From: Diospyros lotus | Lineage: Eukaryota > Streptophyta > Magnoliopsida > Ericales > Ebenaceae | Assembly (NCBI RefSeq): GCF_014633365.1 | Contig: NC_068342.1 | Span: forward strand, 544,622 to 608,621 | Length of the DNA: 64,000 bases | Reading direction: 5' to 3' | Position numbers and translations under genes: made by a program | In this document: one piece after another, positions 26,301-38,902 of the stretch | How positions within the stretch are numbered: position 1 is the stretch's first letter | Layout of the letters: every line of letters begins with the position of its first letter | Notes under the pieces: generated by a model | Told to the model about the DNA's origin: nothing | The model's input: only the letters and a program-made list of their open reading frames with translations | Databases searched by the model: none

Positions 26301-26846
26301 GATGGCTGATCGTTGACATAAATGAGACTGACTTAAGTGATCGACAGTAAAGGTGAGGCGACTAACAAATGGCGTCATCAATTGGCAAAAATAGAGGGCT
26401 ATCAATCACTTTCTGTGAGGTGCTCGTGAGTAAGAGGAAGCCCAAATTGATTGTCACCTTTAGCTTCCAAATCAGCCATCGTTGTTGTCATCATCGTCCT
26501 CCTTTGTCATTGTCCTCATCATCCGCCTGCTTCTTCTCTATGTGTGTGTATATATATAATATATATATAAATTTAACATTTTATTTTTCATTTTTTTCAG
26601 GTGTGTCAATGTAGAACCCACTCAAAATATTTTTAAACATTAAGTGGCGTGTCATTTCAACAGACGCACATATCTCTTAAATCAGATTCGAGTTGTGGCT
26701 AAAATTACAATCAATCGATCAAATCGAATGTCTATTGTCAAAATTGAAATGTATTTATAAAATTGTAAAAACACAAAAATATTTGATTTTTTCATGCTAA
26801 TAGCCCTTATATTATTAGGCCATATATTGATTCATGCAAATATTGA
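23385..26846. other. Intergenic region between kelch and mtSSB genes
   Basis: No gene is supported. 23385-24000 is probably 3'UTR and flank of the kelch gene. 24020-24410 and 25400-26150 are AT-rich. 24417-24870 is GC-richer with (GA)n runs at 24578-24603 and 24695-24711, and looks like a leader or promoter, but no coding exon follows on either strand. A TACA/CATA microsatellite lies at 24841-24862 and TA-rich runs occur near 24868 and 26140. Confidence 0.5.
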
Positions 26847-26987
26847 GGCCCAATATTAAAATTCTAGGCCCGAGGATGGCCCAATATCCGTCCTTCAAAC
26901 ACTAGGCCCGATGTACTTTCAAAATCCTTTGGGCTGGTTGTAGCCCAATTCGCACCTTTTAAAACATTTTGGGCCCATGAAAGCCCA
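26847..26987 (+). promoter_or_regulatory. Cluster of site II (TGGGCC/T) promoter elements
   Basis: TGGGCC/T or its complement occurs at 26847 (GGCCCA), 26878 (GGCCCA), 26930 (TGGGCT), 26942 (AGCCCA), 26970 (palindromic TGGGCCCA) and 26982 (AGCCCA); GGCCCG variants lie at 26867 and 26905. All are 160-300 bp upstream of the mtSSB start codon. In plants such elements, bound by TCP factors, are frequent in promoters of nuclear genes for mitochondrial proteins and ribosomal proteins, which fits the downstream gene. Confidence 0.65.
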
Positions 26988-27146
26988 ATAAGCCTCCGGA
27001 TCGATTCGGTCTGCTCTATCGAACAACCCGCAATGGCTCTGAAAAGCTAAAACCCTTCTTCAAACCTGCGTTGTCTCCTTCTCTTCTTCTTCTTCTTCCA
27101 AGTTCCAACTTTCTTCTTCCCAAGCTCCATATATTCTTCCCTGGAA

Positions 27147-30100
27147 ATGACTCCAACCGTTGCTAGATTCGTGAAGCTGTTGGGAATCCCCGCTTCTGCC
27201 AGACCCACCTCTTCGTTTGGTACCTCTCCGCACCTCTGCATATACGTATCTGCATTTTCAAAAAGTATATTCATTATTGTGTCTTATATGATCACGCATA
27301 CATATAAAAGGCTTATCAATTTTCGTTCTAGGACGGCTGCCCTTTCTGTTCATGAGTCTTTGTGGGTTGAGCTTGGTAGCTTTGTTTGGTTGCTCTTTTT
27401 CTGTTCTTTGAAACATTTTACCGAATAGTTGGCAGACACCATACGACTGACATCCAATTCTGTTCTTTCGTGGAAACTGTCAATGTTTGTGATTTTCGGG
27501 TTTTTGATGAACTGCAGTAGCGGGTGCACAAGGGAGCGTAAAGTTTTGCTACTCAACCGTGTCCTTTGATAGTGATAATGGCAATGACAGCAAGGAGAAT
27601 GAAACTAAAGACGATAATGGTGATGACTATGAATTTCTACGCGAAAAGCCTGCGTTACATCCCCACGGTGTGGATCCCAAGAGGGGCTGGGGTTTCCGTG
27701 GTGTGCATAAGGTATTTTTGATTAATTTAAATTGCTCCATTTCAATTACATGGTACCTGAAGTTAGAGAAGTGGGATAATGTAGAATAGGACTGACGTAG
27801 AATTAGGAAAGGAACCATGACTATAGAAGATCATACATGGTGAACTTTTGGCACTTCACAGACTTACCTATATCATTCCTGTGATTTAACGCCTTACTAC
27901 CCATGATTATCCATTTTTTGGTGCCCATTGTAGCTGTTGTATATCTTTTAATTTATGGGGGCAATTGAATTCCTTGCCAAATGAATTTCATTTTCAAGAA
28001 ATGGAAGCAAAGGGAAGGGAATTCTTTCATTTGATGAATTTCTTTACACTTTTCTCCTAGACGATAAACAACCTGTCATGTGTGACTAGGACGATGTTGG
28101 CTTGGGTTGATTTCCTTTTTGTTTGGTGGGTTTTGGAAAGGAGATCAGAAACTACACTGAGGGGAAGACTCAAACTTATCTTCTCTTCTTGTGGTCGGTT
28201 CTTCTGGCAACCAAATTCATGATTTCAAATTGACTTATTCCCATAAGGAGGTTTATTTTCAGGGTGGTCCTCACTTTTACAGGCTATCATATGCGGAAAA
28301 GTTGGACAAGCTCCTGTGCAGAAGATTCTGAGAAATGGCCAAACTGTAACCATCTTCACAGTTGGGACAGGGGGCATGTATGATCAAAGAATTGTTGGAG
28401 CAACGGCTCTGCCAAAACCAGTGCAGTGGCATCGAATTGCCGTGCATAATGAACTGCTTGGAACTTATGCAGTTCAAAAATTTGTCAAAAAGTACACTTC
28501 TTCCTCCTCGCCCAATAAAATTGATATATCTTACTCTTACGTGTGTCTGATGTGTGGAACTTTCTGCAGCTCTTCAGTATATGTTGAGGGTGACATTGAA
28601 ACTAGAGTTTACAATGATAGCATAGATGGTGGAGTAAAAAATGTGCCAGAGATATGTGTGCGCCGTAATGGTACGTGACATGCATTATACTTGTTTTACT
28701 CATCCATCTAATTAATACAATATGGAATATGATTGCTCTTCTTTTCCTTTGATTTTCAGTAGTATTAGTCGTTGCCCTTCTTGTTACCATCCAGTGTCAA
28801 CTAAGTTAACTAAGTCAAACACTTGGTAAAAGTATATCTTAGTATGGTATTGTAGTTTCTTATCATTTTATATGTTTTTGTGGTTTCATTGACAAAATAT
28901 TGAGGATAAGGTTGTTAACCTAATGGGCATGGTAGTCTTGTATGATAATTACAACCAGAACAAAATCAAGCCTTAATCCCACTAGGTGCGTTGGCCACAT
29001 GAATGTCAACTTGTTCTACCTATAACCATATATTCTAAGGCCAATAGTCTTGTGGTAATTATTTCTTCTTATTATTTTATTGCTTTCCTGTCACTTTGGA
29101 CGCTTTTATTGGGGTCTGGATACTAAAATCACGTGTTTGAGGAAATTATCAAGGAGCCTATGCTACACTAATTTGGTACTAGAGCAAATGGTCCCTCTGA
29201 CCATGAATCTTCCAAAGTTGAAGAATTAACTAAAGTTGTGATTCAGTTTCTCCGGTGAGTAGATTGGTATGAAAAATTGATGCAAGAGTCACATTAAGTT
29301 ATTAAAACGGAGAAAAGATTTGGTTGAGTACATTCTAGGTTATGGTTATGTGTGCTCTTATTTTTGGAGTAAATAAAACTTTTTTTTATCAATTGTTCAA
29401 AAAGACAAGGAGATTATCGAGGATGGTGTTTATAGAGTTAACGTAAATGTTAAAATGGAGAAGTGTGTTCAGTTTTTTATGCGATAGTAAAATCCTATTA
29501 TAACTAAAAGAAAATTTTTATTGGATGATTATTAAGACCAGCATTTTTATATAACATAGTGTTGGAAGCATCAACATGTACAAAGTATGAGGACAAAAGA
29601 GATGAGAATGTTACGGTAGATAAGATGCATGAGACAAATTAAGATGGTTTTCTTATATGAGAAGATTAATAAATTGTCCTATGAGAAGAGTTGATAGAAT
29701 GAAATAACTTCTTAGAGAGGTAGAGGAAGCTGAAGAAAACTTGATGGAAAACTCTTGGGCATTATATGCTTTATAATGGTTTTGTTATATCGGAAGGCCA
29801 GTAAATGGTACTACAAGGAGAGTTTTGATAGAATGAAATAACTTTTTAGTAAAAGAGGTAGATATTATATGCTTTATAGTGGCTTTGTTGAAGATATTGA
29901 AATCTAGTGGGATTAAGGCTTGATATGTTGATGATGTCCTCGAGGTTTTAATGATGGAATTTTGGGGCTTAAATCATTGCCATAATGGCTAAGCTTGGAC
30001 AAAGCCAGGAGTTTTTCCTTTGGGAATCATACTAAGATTGTGAGGATAATTGTTGATGAAGAAAAAACAAGAACCGTTTTCTTCCCTATCCTTTGATTAA

Positions 30101-31715
30101 TAGCTACTCTTACTATAAGAATTATACACATGTATTCCCCCTCCTTCCTGTCACAGACTGCTCCGTCGTTAAAGAAAGCATATATTGAAGTATTCATGCA
30201 TCAGAAAGAGTTAATAAACGCCATAAAAGTATATTGAATTATCTCCTGACCCTGATTTCCTTAAAAGAGGGTAGTATTTTCTCTAAATTGTATATGAAGG
30301 TCCTTTGAGAAGATAAATTATCTGTTATCTAGTGCATGCTAAAGGTGTTAATGATTTCTTTCTTAATATACGCTTTAAAATTTCATTCACAATTCAGTAC
30401 ATATCTATAGAGAACTTTTAACAATTAACAAAGTAATCCTAAAAAATTGTGGCATATGTTTCCTCAATTTGGCTGTAAAATTTAGATTTTAGTACTTTTA
30501 CTAGAACGTTCACTCCCAATATTTGATAACTCTTATTTATTATGCCATCAGAGAGAGGACAGGATAAAGCTCTCCCACCTCGCCTTTTTATTGTTTTGCC
30601 AAATGAGACAAAACAGGGTAAGACTTTCAAAGTGTCCTATGGCCACACCATCTAACCAATACCTAACCCTAGAGCCACTCCACAGCTAAAAAATAATCCT
30701 TGAAAAATAGCCCAACCACCCATAGTTTCCAAAGACATTCCCTCATGCATGGACCTAACCCTCCCTGTGGACCAACCACCCCATTGGAAACTTACCTTCA
30801 GTAATCATCATGACCTTTTTCATTAACCAGAATTTCAAGTTTAGATCCAAGAAAAGCTTCCTTATGAAAGGAGATTGATCCCATCCCTACTTTCCAATTC
30901 GTAAAAATACCCAAATTTCATTAATCTCGTATCAGCAATTAAATGGTTCCATTAAAACAGTGCCTTAAGTGGCAGCACTTTTTATTCCGGGCATGGATTT
31001 TTTTGTGAGTTAATCTAGGCATGAATATGGAGTCAAGAATGAGTTGTTTCAATGAAGAGCCAGATCTTGTGATTTAAGGAATAAAAGATAATAAAGATCA
31101 AGCTTATACTTTATTGATAAAAAGAGCATCTCCTATATGGGACCGGTTCATCAAGGGTGTGATGGAAAGGGTAAAGGCAACCTAACATGTGTGATTATTT
31201 GCACAAAGTGCCTGGATAGCTCAGTCTCGTACTTTTTTTTTTTTTGTTTCTATTTTGCATGAATTGTCTCAGTATATCACTTGCTTCAATGTTTCTTACA
31301 CCTAGATTTTATATGCGTCTAATGAGAATGAGAATGAGAATGAGAATGAAACTACATTGACCTATAATAAGTGACTGCACTTGCTATTAGCTAACTTTTG
31401 AGGTGTATCAGTTGAAACTTCACACAGAAATTCCTTTTAATTTTGTTCTGTATGTTCTCTTACAGGGAGGATTCGGCTCATAAAAACAGTAGGAAGCATC
31501 AGCAATATCTCCATTGAGGAGCTGCGTAAGTTTTCTTTGTGTTTCAAGTATTCCAACTATAACATGGTTAATCCCATTGACGTGGAAAGAACAATAATTG
31601 GACAGCCCAGCATGTCTAAATCCAGGACTTCTTTTCGTCTTGCAATTCCAATATTCTTCTGGACCTGATCATGGTAACCCATTTGTTGTTGGCAGGAGAA
31701 GGATTGGCTGATTAG
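27147..31715 (+). CDS. MTSSB: Mitochondrial single-stranded DNA-binding protein (mtSSB)
   Basis: Six exons: 27147-27219, 27518-27711, 28283-28491, 28570-28670, 31466-31525, 31696-31715. All phases agree and give 218 aa. Residues 1-45 are basic and Ser/Ala-rich with no acidic residues, as expected of a mitochondrial presequence. An acidic linker (residues 45-65) follows, then a bacterial-type SSB OB fold: GWGFRGVHKAIICGKVGQAP, LRNGQTVTIFTVGTGG, QWHRIAVHNE, YVEGDIETRVYND, and a closing LREGLAD. The protein binds ssDNA during replication, recombination and repair of the mitochondrial genome. The start is the first ATG after the site II promoter cluster and is in frame with the presequence. Intron 4 is 2.8 kb and contains transposon debris, while the other introns are under 0.6 kb. 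Only seven codons lie in the last exon. Confidence 0.92.
28965..29924. mobile_element. Transposon debris in mtSSB intron 4, bounded by 21-bp inverted repeats
   Basis: ATCAAGCCTTAATCCCACTAG (28965-28985) is matched by its exact reverse complement at 29904-29924. The motif is also seen near 44001 and 48526 and resembles the conserved 3' tail of plant RTE-type retroposons. Between them, TTTGGTACTAGAGCAAA at 29172-29188 resembles a tRNA-Met primer site, and 29650-29900 has a degenerate internal repeat (GATAGAATGAAATAACTT twice, about 130 bp apart). No frame is intact. It could be two oppositely oriented retroposon tails, or one element with these as its ends. Confidence 0.5.
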
Positions 31716-31975
31716 ATGGCAGGCACACCGTGGGAAAAATTTTATGCACTGATTGCTCAGCAACAGCCAAAGGATCGTCTGTCTGTAAGAAATGTCTCTC
31801 AAGTGTTTATTAACTCCAATTTGTAACCACCAGGCCATTTTCTTTATTTTTACCCTGATTTCTAGCCGGAAATCACTTCTCTTCAATTTTCTCATGTTGT
31901 TTTTGGTTTTAAGTGTGTTTTGGTTGTTCCATCTCTTTACATTTCCGCTGCATGGTTTGACGTGTCATCTCTCTC
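31716..31975. other. Short 3' flank of mtSSB
   Basis: 260 bases between the mtSSB stop and foldback copy B; presumably the 3'UTR. No gene is seen. Confidence 0.4.
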
Positions 31976-32428
31976 TGGCCAAATTTATATTTTTGTCATT
32001 GTATTTTCACATTTTTTATTTAATTAATTAATTTTTTTATTATTTCAATTACACCTTTATATTTTTAAATTAATTTATTCCTTATACTTTAATGTTCTTT
32101 TGGCAAGACAAGTGAATTTTTTATTATTTTGATTACATTTCTATATTTATATTTTTGAATTAAATTAACTCATATTTTGATGTGTAAAAAAAAATTAAAT
32201 TAACTCATCTCACTTTATTTTTTTTATCTATATATTTAAATATAAAAATTAAATTAATTTAAAAATATAAATATAGGGATGCAATCAAAATAAAAAAAAA
32301 GTTAAAATTATCACATGAAAAAAAAAATCAAAATATAGAGGTTAAATTGATCTAAAAATGCAAGTTGGTAATCACAAAAAAAAAAAAAAATGTAAAAATA
32401 TATGAACAAACATATAGATTTGGCATGT
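31976..32428. repeat. AT-rich foldback element, copy B
   Basis: The ends are inverted: GGCCAAATTTATATTTTTGT at the left against ACAAACATATAGATTTGGCA at the right. The interior shows the same paired TTTTTGAATTAAATTAACTCAT / TTAAATTAATTTAAAAATAT pattern as copies A, C, D and E. Confidence 0.65.
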
Positions 32429-34270
32429 GTTGCTTCCGTTGACCTAAAAAGGATTGCAATGGAGAAAGCAAGGAAAAGGATGCCGAGAGAAAGAACTGAA
32501 GGAGCATAAATGAGCCCTTTTTAGTTGAGTAAAGATAGAAAGGTGATTATTGTTGATAAAATGATATATAGAAATGACATGGGAGCTAAACAAAGTAAGA
32601 TTAAGATTAAAGTTTGATATGTTGATGGACAACTAGCAATCAGAAACAAATTTCCTTTCATTTTTTATCTTCCTCTTCCTTCACTAACCCGAGAGAATCA
32701 AAGCATATGCATCAAGACAGATTGCCCAATGAGGTTAAGGCAACACCTAGACTACCCAGCATGAATCAGCATTTCTAATGGCATTAAGGCAGAGCTGGCA
32801 AGCATGAATAGTTCAGCTGTTTTCCCAAGAAGGTTATGATAAAAAGTTCACCAGTTCTCCCAAGAAGATAATGACAAAAGCCAGGATTACAAAAAAGGAA
32901 ACATCAAACCATCCATATGGCTCCAGTGGGGAAAGGATAAATGCTTCTTCCCACGGCCATAACCGATCAAGAGAACAAATTTACTAAAAATTCACATGTA
33001 TGTTGATGTAAGGGTGCCTCTGATCAATATAATTGATCATTTGGAAGCACGAGTAAGAATTTAAGATGCCAACCTTTTTGACCCAGCCAGAGAGGCAACA
33101 CATCCCCCTTGCATTATTGATATGGGGGCCATGCACAAACACCTGACTGGAAAAGCACAAAAAAGGCAGGCTAGTCTTTGGAACAAAGCAGTATGAGTCC
33201 ACAAAACAAATGCAATTTCTCAGAATCTGAAATTCAACTATTTCCCTCCAAAAACATTCGGAAAGAATCTGTAAATTTGAACTTCAAAAGGGCACAACCT
33301 GCTGGTGCTTTAACAGGAGGCACTCATTCGGTACATCTAACAATCGTGTCATCTAGAAAGTTAAGAAGAGTTCACATTTAAGCCTGTATCCCCTCAGCCA
33401 CAGTAAGTAAATCCACAAGTGAAAGATAAGCAAATAATAAAAAAGTGAGCTTCTTTAATAAGAGGTCCATCAAATTTGACGCCAATACTTCTTTCACCTA
33501 AATAAAAGACTTACGGTTGAAAAAGGAAATGGAAGCAAGACAAAGATTTAAATAACCAAATGAAGACTTACATTTAAGTTTCAGTTGATGGTGGACAAAT
33601 ACTATACTGAACATGCCAACCAAATGAAGACTTGTTATGGTAAAAAAAAAGAAGGTATAATTATTACATTAAATAACCAAACTTGGCCATAATGGCAAAA
33701 TAAAAGACATGAACAGTAACTCATACTCCATTTTCTTGAATTATGTTGACAATCATTCAGCAGCAGATGTGGCCAATGCAATCACAAGATAAAGCAAACA
33801 AAACATGACATCTAAGCATTTGACCATGCTAAATTTTGTACAAATTGGAACGGTGTATTCTTAGCTAGCAATCAGCACTTTTAAATACTAGCTGAAGTTC
33901 GACTTTCAAGAGCATCAAATTTGAAACCGTAAGGCACAAGGTCCTTATGTTTTGGACGCTATAATGGTTAAAAGCAAAAAAGTTGTAGAGATGCTAAATA
34001 CACATTAAATAAAACACTGGAGTAACATTTTTTTCTTCACAATCATTTTTACTTACATATTCAACCTGTTAGCAATTGAATTATCACAATTATATCTGCA
34101 TGTCCATTGTCAGTCAGTCCCACAGTCAGCACAAACCACAATCAACACAAACTTTTACCCATCTGCAAAACATCTCCCTTCTAAAGTCTACTTCATGCGC
34201 ATGTCTAAACAACCAAGCATGCTCACACTGCCAGAAAATTGGATATACTACTATGTACCGCATTACCAAA
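32429..34270. other. Region between convergent mtSSB and PP2C genes
   Basis: About 1.8 kb with no gene supported. The part next to 34271 is probably the PP2C 3'UTR on the minus strand. Short frames near 33000-33380 have no recognisable product. Confidence 0.4.
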
Positions 34271-37200
34271 TTATGCAGTCACAGTGGGTCTAGTAGCCCT
34301 CTTTCCTTCCATGGCATCCTTCTTTTTCCGACAGTTTGCACAGAGGAATGGGCCTTCCCATGGCTTGGATGCAGGTGAAAAGTAGGGCCCAGAGTTAACA
34401 GATAAACCATCACTTGGTGACTGATCAGCTTGACAAATTGCACACCTGAGGAGCCCAGAATTTGAGTTCAAATGAAAATCGTTACCCAGCCTGCATTCCC
34501 ACATATGATAAGAACAAATTAGGTGAACGTAAAATATAAAATTTCATAACTTCAAAGCCTCATTTCCTACTATGGGATCAGAAGCTGCATTATCAATGTC
34601 AGCAAAATAAAGCAAAATAAGAAACACAACCACTTTTTTTTTTTCTCTTCCCTGCACCCCCAAGAATAAGAAAACGGCCAAGTAAAGGAGCACAAATACT
34701 TCTACATACTTCTGCATTATGTTACAGGCACAACAGATGTCTGCCGCTTGCTAACATATGTTGGACATATACCCAAAAAGTATTCCATCATCTTTAATTT
34801 TTATTTTTTTTTAAAATATACAATTTGGAGAGATCTAACTTCCCATTATTTAGACACAATTACTAGTCACTGAGGCATACATAAAATCAAATTGCAAAAT
34901 TGAATAAAATAACTTGATCTTTGATTATAAAATAAAAAACAGATGACTGATTTTTCTACAAGTACATAAAAATGTGAATTTTTACTTCATAATAATACCC
35001 CCTTAAATTTTTAATATTAAAAATTGTATTCCCAATGTCTTCCAGCATATCTTAAAAACAGGATACATATAACCATAAGAGTACAAGTTTTCTTTTACTA
35101 TGTTGAGATAAAATATGTAATCTAAGCAATTATTTGATGTATTGTGTAGAAATAATCTGCACTAAGTTACCATGCTCGTTCTATGTCATGTCCTATTCCT
35201 TCCAAAAGTTTTATCATCTCAGTCCATCCATATTACGCTGTGCCTGTGTCTTGTGCTCGTGTTCATGTTTGTGTTCATTTATGCACTTCTTGTGCCAAAA
35301 ATAGAGTGGCTACAGAATCTTGACAAGAACTCATAAAATTAGCTTTAATTGGCACAATAAGAATTATACTTTCCTATCATTTTGGGAGAGTAACTGCCTT
35401 TCATAAGTTTGTATACAACAGCTTGTCTTCAGATAATTCTCACTGGCAAACCAAATACTAGAACATATATAGGAATGGCCAACTGAACAAGGATAATATT
35501 AGAAATATACTGAACGTTCAATTTGAATGGCATAAACATGACAACATATTCATAAGAACTTATAACAAGATTCTTGCAACCATTCTCCCAACTCCAACAG
35601 GTTTAGATATAAAATATATCTAAAGTCATAACCTAAGTTAAATTGGATAAATACAATAACAATAATATAGCTATTAAAAGAGTGCAAACTTTTGCTTTTC
35701 CAGAAGAGCAAGATGCTCCTTCACCCATCCTGTCAATATGCAGAAAGCAAAAGGGCTGCTTATTACATATTTCTACAGTTCAGGGTGGGGGCACATCATT
35801 TGCTATGGAAATTCCACAAGTGGAAGATAAGAGCTTCAAATCAGTTCACCATTACAGGAAAGGAATGAATGATATCTAATAATATAAAAAGGAGCAAAAG
35901 CATGACATTTGCTTTTTATAGATTTATTTATCTGGCTATTATTTTTGGTGTGCTTTTATGTTGTGGGGGTAGTGGTACAGCTGGTTAAGGACATTGGACC
36001 AACTAGAAGGTAAACTACATATCATAATATTCTGGACAAACAAACCTCAGTCACATCTCAGAGGAAGCTTTATCTCAAGAATTTCTGTTATGAGCAAAAA
36101 AACAAAAATCTTTGGATGAAGGAAACATTAAGAAATGTGGAACTCTCAAGAGACTTAGAAGTTTGTTTGACCATCAAAAATTGAGTTCTACTAAACTCTA
36201 AAGAGATATATATACCAACTAATAAACCAACAAAGAAAAATAAAAACCTATCAAATTATGTCTACCTTAGAGAAGAACGTGTTACTCATCCATGTTGTTC
36301 ATGGATGGCAACTCCTTGCACATTTGCGAATCAACTAACTTGACTTCCCAAAAATGACACAAAGATACTAATTCAAGTGCACATTAATCCCCATACTTAG
36401 ACCAGCCAATCCAAAACCTATCCTTAGGTCCCATAAGAAAAAGTAACCAACCTTGTATTTTAACTTCTATTTATTATGTATGTTCTCCACAATGGATCCT
36501 CATTGTTCCACTTTTTCTCATAATGAGTTTCCGTTTCTAGGTCGCACGGGTTTTCACATGTCCCATGCTACTTGGGTCAGAGCATAAGCTAGTGATGCTT
36601 CTAGTATATTAAATCAGTTATAAAGCAAATAGATTATTTCCGTCTTCCACTTCTGGCCCACCATATAAGCGGGAAATTCGAATAAGACAAATCATATCTC
36701 CACTTTAACAATTATATCAGTTGAACTTCATATATTTATTTGTATTCATCAAAAATGACACAAATTGAACCGAAAAGTCAACCTAACCGGCAAATGCAGA
36801 AGTACGTGAGACACCCAACAACCAGGCAATATAGGACAAATAAAAGATTCAACTCTTGTAAACATTCCAGGCTAATAACAGAAAGAGTTAGTTCTTTATT
36901 TTGCCCAAGGTAAGCATACCTTTCCGCAAGCATTGCAGAACCCTCCTCAAACAATTCCTCAACAACCCCAACAGAAGAAAGCTTATTTGTTGCTTTGTTT
37001 GCAGGATTCTGAGTTCTCTTTCCAAATATAAATGAACTAAGCAGATTCTGTTTTCTTCTTGGTGTTGGAGGCAATATTGGATGATCAAAGGGAATGATAT
37101 CAACAACCAGGCAAGTTGTATCATCTTTTAGGCCTCGTGTCCTGAGAGCCTCCTAATCAATGAAACAGACTGGTAATTAGTACAAAAACAGGAAAAGGTG

Positions 37201-38529
37201 TATTGGACAAAGGTGGATATCAATAATATAAGTAGACATCACCTTAACAACCACCTTGGCAGCAAGTTCTGCAGGCAAACCCCGGCAAGACTGCGCTGCC
37301 ATGTCAGAAGATAATGCATCCCAGATACCATCAGATGCAATTATAAGCCTTCCTCCAGCGTTGGAAAGCTAAATGACCAGTAAAAGAATAAAAAAACAAG
37401 AAGAGGAAGAAGATGAAGAGAAACTTAAATTCAAACTCTACTACTTCAAAAGTCAATAAATTATCACCAAGGAGACCAGATTCACCAACCTTCACTTGCT
37501 TAACATGAGGTATTGGAACAATGAACTCCCCCACATCCGTGTCACCGATTGATCTTGAAAGGCACAATCCACCAGGCCAGCATCGCAGCGGACCAACCTA
37601 TGAATCAAACAGACAATCCCAGAAGTTGGCATTTCCACTTTTCCACTTCTTGATCTATGTGGATCGCAGGTGAATAGTTTTATTTACCTCATTGCCCCCA
37701 AAAACATTGAGCCTTCCTACTTCACCCCCACTTGCAGTGACACGCTCTCTTTCTTCTGCATTCTCTTCTAGCCTATGATCAACTGTTAACAGAGACACCA
37801 CGCCCCCCAGGGTGTCCAATATGCATCGAGAATCCCCCACAGAAGCAACAGTGACAGTCCACCCATCAATCACAACAAATGTAACCGTCGTCCCAGACGT
37901 CTCTCCTATCACCAATATCAAACAAGTCGTCAAGAACACGCCGAAGAATTAAGAAATTTTTTTAAAAAAAAATCCCAAAGCATGGCATATAAACACCATT
38001 ACAGTGGAAGTGGAAACATGCCTTTCTGCTGAAACTCTATGTCAGTTTTCACAAAACCAGCAACTAATGCCCGAGGCAGAGCTTGGAGCCACTCTTCCCT
38101 GCCAACCCCTTGAGGGACGGCACTCAAGACATTGTTCAGCAGATTCTCCTTCGCGAAGATAGCAGCTGATATACCATTATGCCCATCAAATATCTGCCAT
38201 GTAAAACCCAAATTCCGAATCCAGACACCTATTGTAAGTCAATGAACAATGTAGCTACGCAAATCTAGCATACTTTCAAACAAAAATAAGAAAGATCCAA
38301 TTATGAGGCGAATTACCGCGAAAACCGAGAATGAGGTAGCCGGATTGCCCGGAATCCTCACGCAATCGACTTTGACCAGGAAACAATCCTCCCCTTTCTT
38401 GGCGAGAGCAGCTTGACCATACTTAATCGTAGGGTTCTCGACCTTCTCACTCCTGAGCTCGCGACCGATGAGCGTCCCAAGAGGAACAAGAGCTGCTGGT
38501 TTGGCCTTCATCCTCGGAACTTCACCCAT
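34271..38529 (-). CDS. Protein phosphatase 2C with C-terminal Cys-rich module, 429 aa
   Basis: Seven coding exons on the minus strand: 38529-38317, 38193-38022, 37905-37688, 37597-37490, 37368-37243, 37152-36920, 34490-34271. All phases agree. PP2C motifs appear in order: KKGEDCF (about 45-50), IFDGHNG (72-78), GETSGTT, VASVGDSRCIL, LTVDHR, SRSIGDTDVGEF, IASDGIWDAL (247-256) and LKDDTTCLVV (287-296). The Asp residues that bind the two metal ions are present, so this should be an active Mn/Mg-dependent Ser/Thr phosphatase. A tail follows with CAIC (373-376) and CANC (407-410) around KPWEGPF, a possible zinc-binding pair that I recall from a small plant PP2C group (PP2C5/15-like). The substrate is unknown. 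Intron 2 starts with GC. The last intron is 2.4 kb. Confidence 0.93.
34491..36919 (-). other. PP2C intron 6 (2.4 kb)
   Basis: A large intron between the catalytic exons and the Cys-rich terminal exon. It is AT-rich, with no coding frame or clear transposon structure. A stretch near 35974-36010 (GTGGTACAGCTGGTTAAGG) is faintly like the A-box region of a tRNA-derived SINE, but no B box was found. Confidence 0.6.
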
Positions 38530-38548
38530 TTATCTTCATTTCCAAACC

Positions 38549-38676
38549 CTAAATCACCAGAAGAAAAAGCCCTTCACAAAATTCCGCCCATTGATCAAAA
38601 TGCTCCACAGCTCAGTAGAGTGAAAATGAGACTACAAACTCACCGCGCAATCTCTAAAACAAATCAAAGAACTTAC
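38549..38676 (-). other. Probable 5'UTR intron of the PP2C gene
   Basis: Read on the minus strand, a GTAAGT donor starts at 38676 and a TTTAG acceptor ends at 38549, 19 bases before the start codon. The 128-base length is normal for a plant intron. Confidence 0.55.
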
Positions 38677-38791
38677 AGTTGAGACTGCGAGTAACATCAA
38701 TTGATCTAGCATGGAAAGTTTAGAGAGCTCCCAACTCCGCTGTGGACTAGTTCTCGCAATGAAACTGAGCTCGATCCGACTCCCAGAACCC

Positions 38792-38792
<1 letters not shown>

Positions 38793-38826
<34 letters not shown>

Positions 38827-38902
38827 GTGGATTTGATGGGGGAAAGATCTAGAGAGAGAGCGGTGGATTTGATGGGGGAAAGATCTAGAGAGAGAGCGAG
38901 AG
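38793..38902. repeat. (GA)n and two 36-bp tandem units upstream of PP2C
   Basis: A (GA)n run is followed by two copies, 36 bases apart, of a unit containing GCGGTGGATTTGATGGGGGA and AAGATCTAGAGAGAG (38824-38895). It lies in the presumed 5'UTR or core promoter of the minus-strand PP2C gene. Confidence 0.8.

Noticed and set aside
31205..31240. tRNA-like text (CTGGATAGCTCAGTCTCG)
   Set aside because: No acceptor stem pairing and no B box follow; the downstream poly-T is not enough for a tRNA call.
35970..36030. Possible tRNA-derived SINE A box in PP2C intron 6
   Set aside because: No B box or target duplication found, and the flanks do not match elsewhere in the window.
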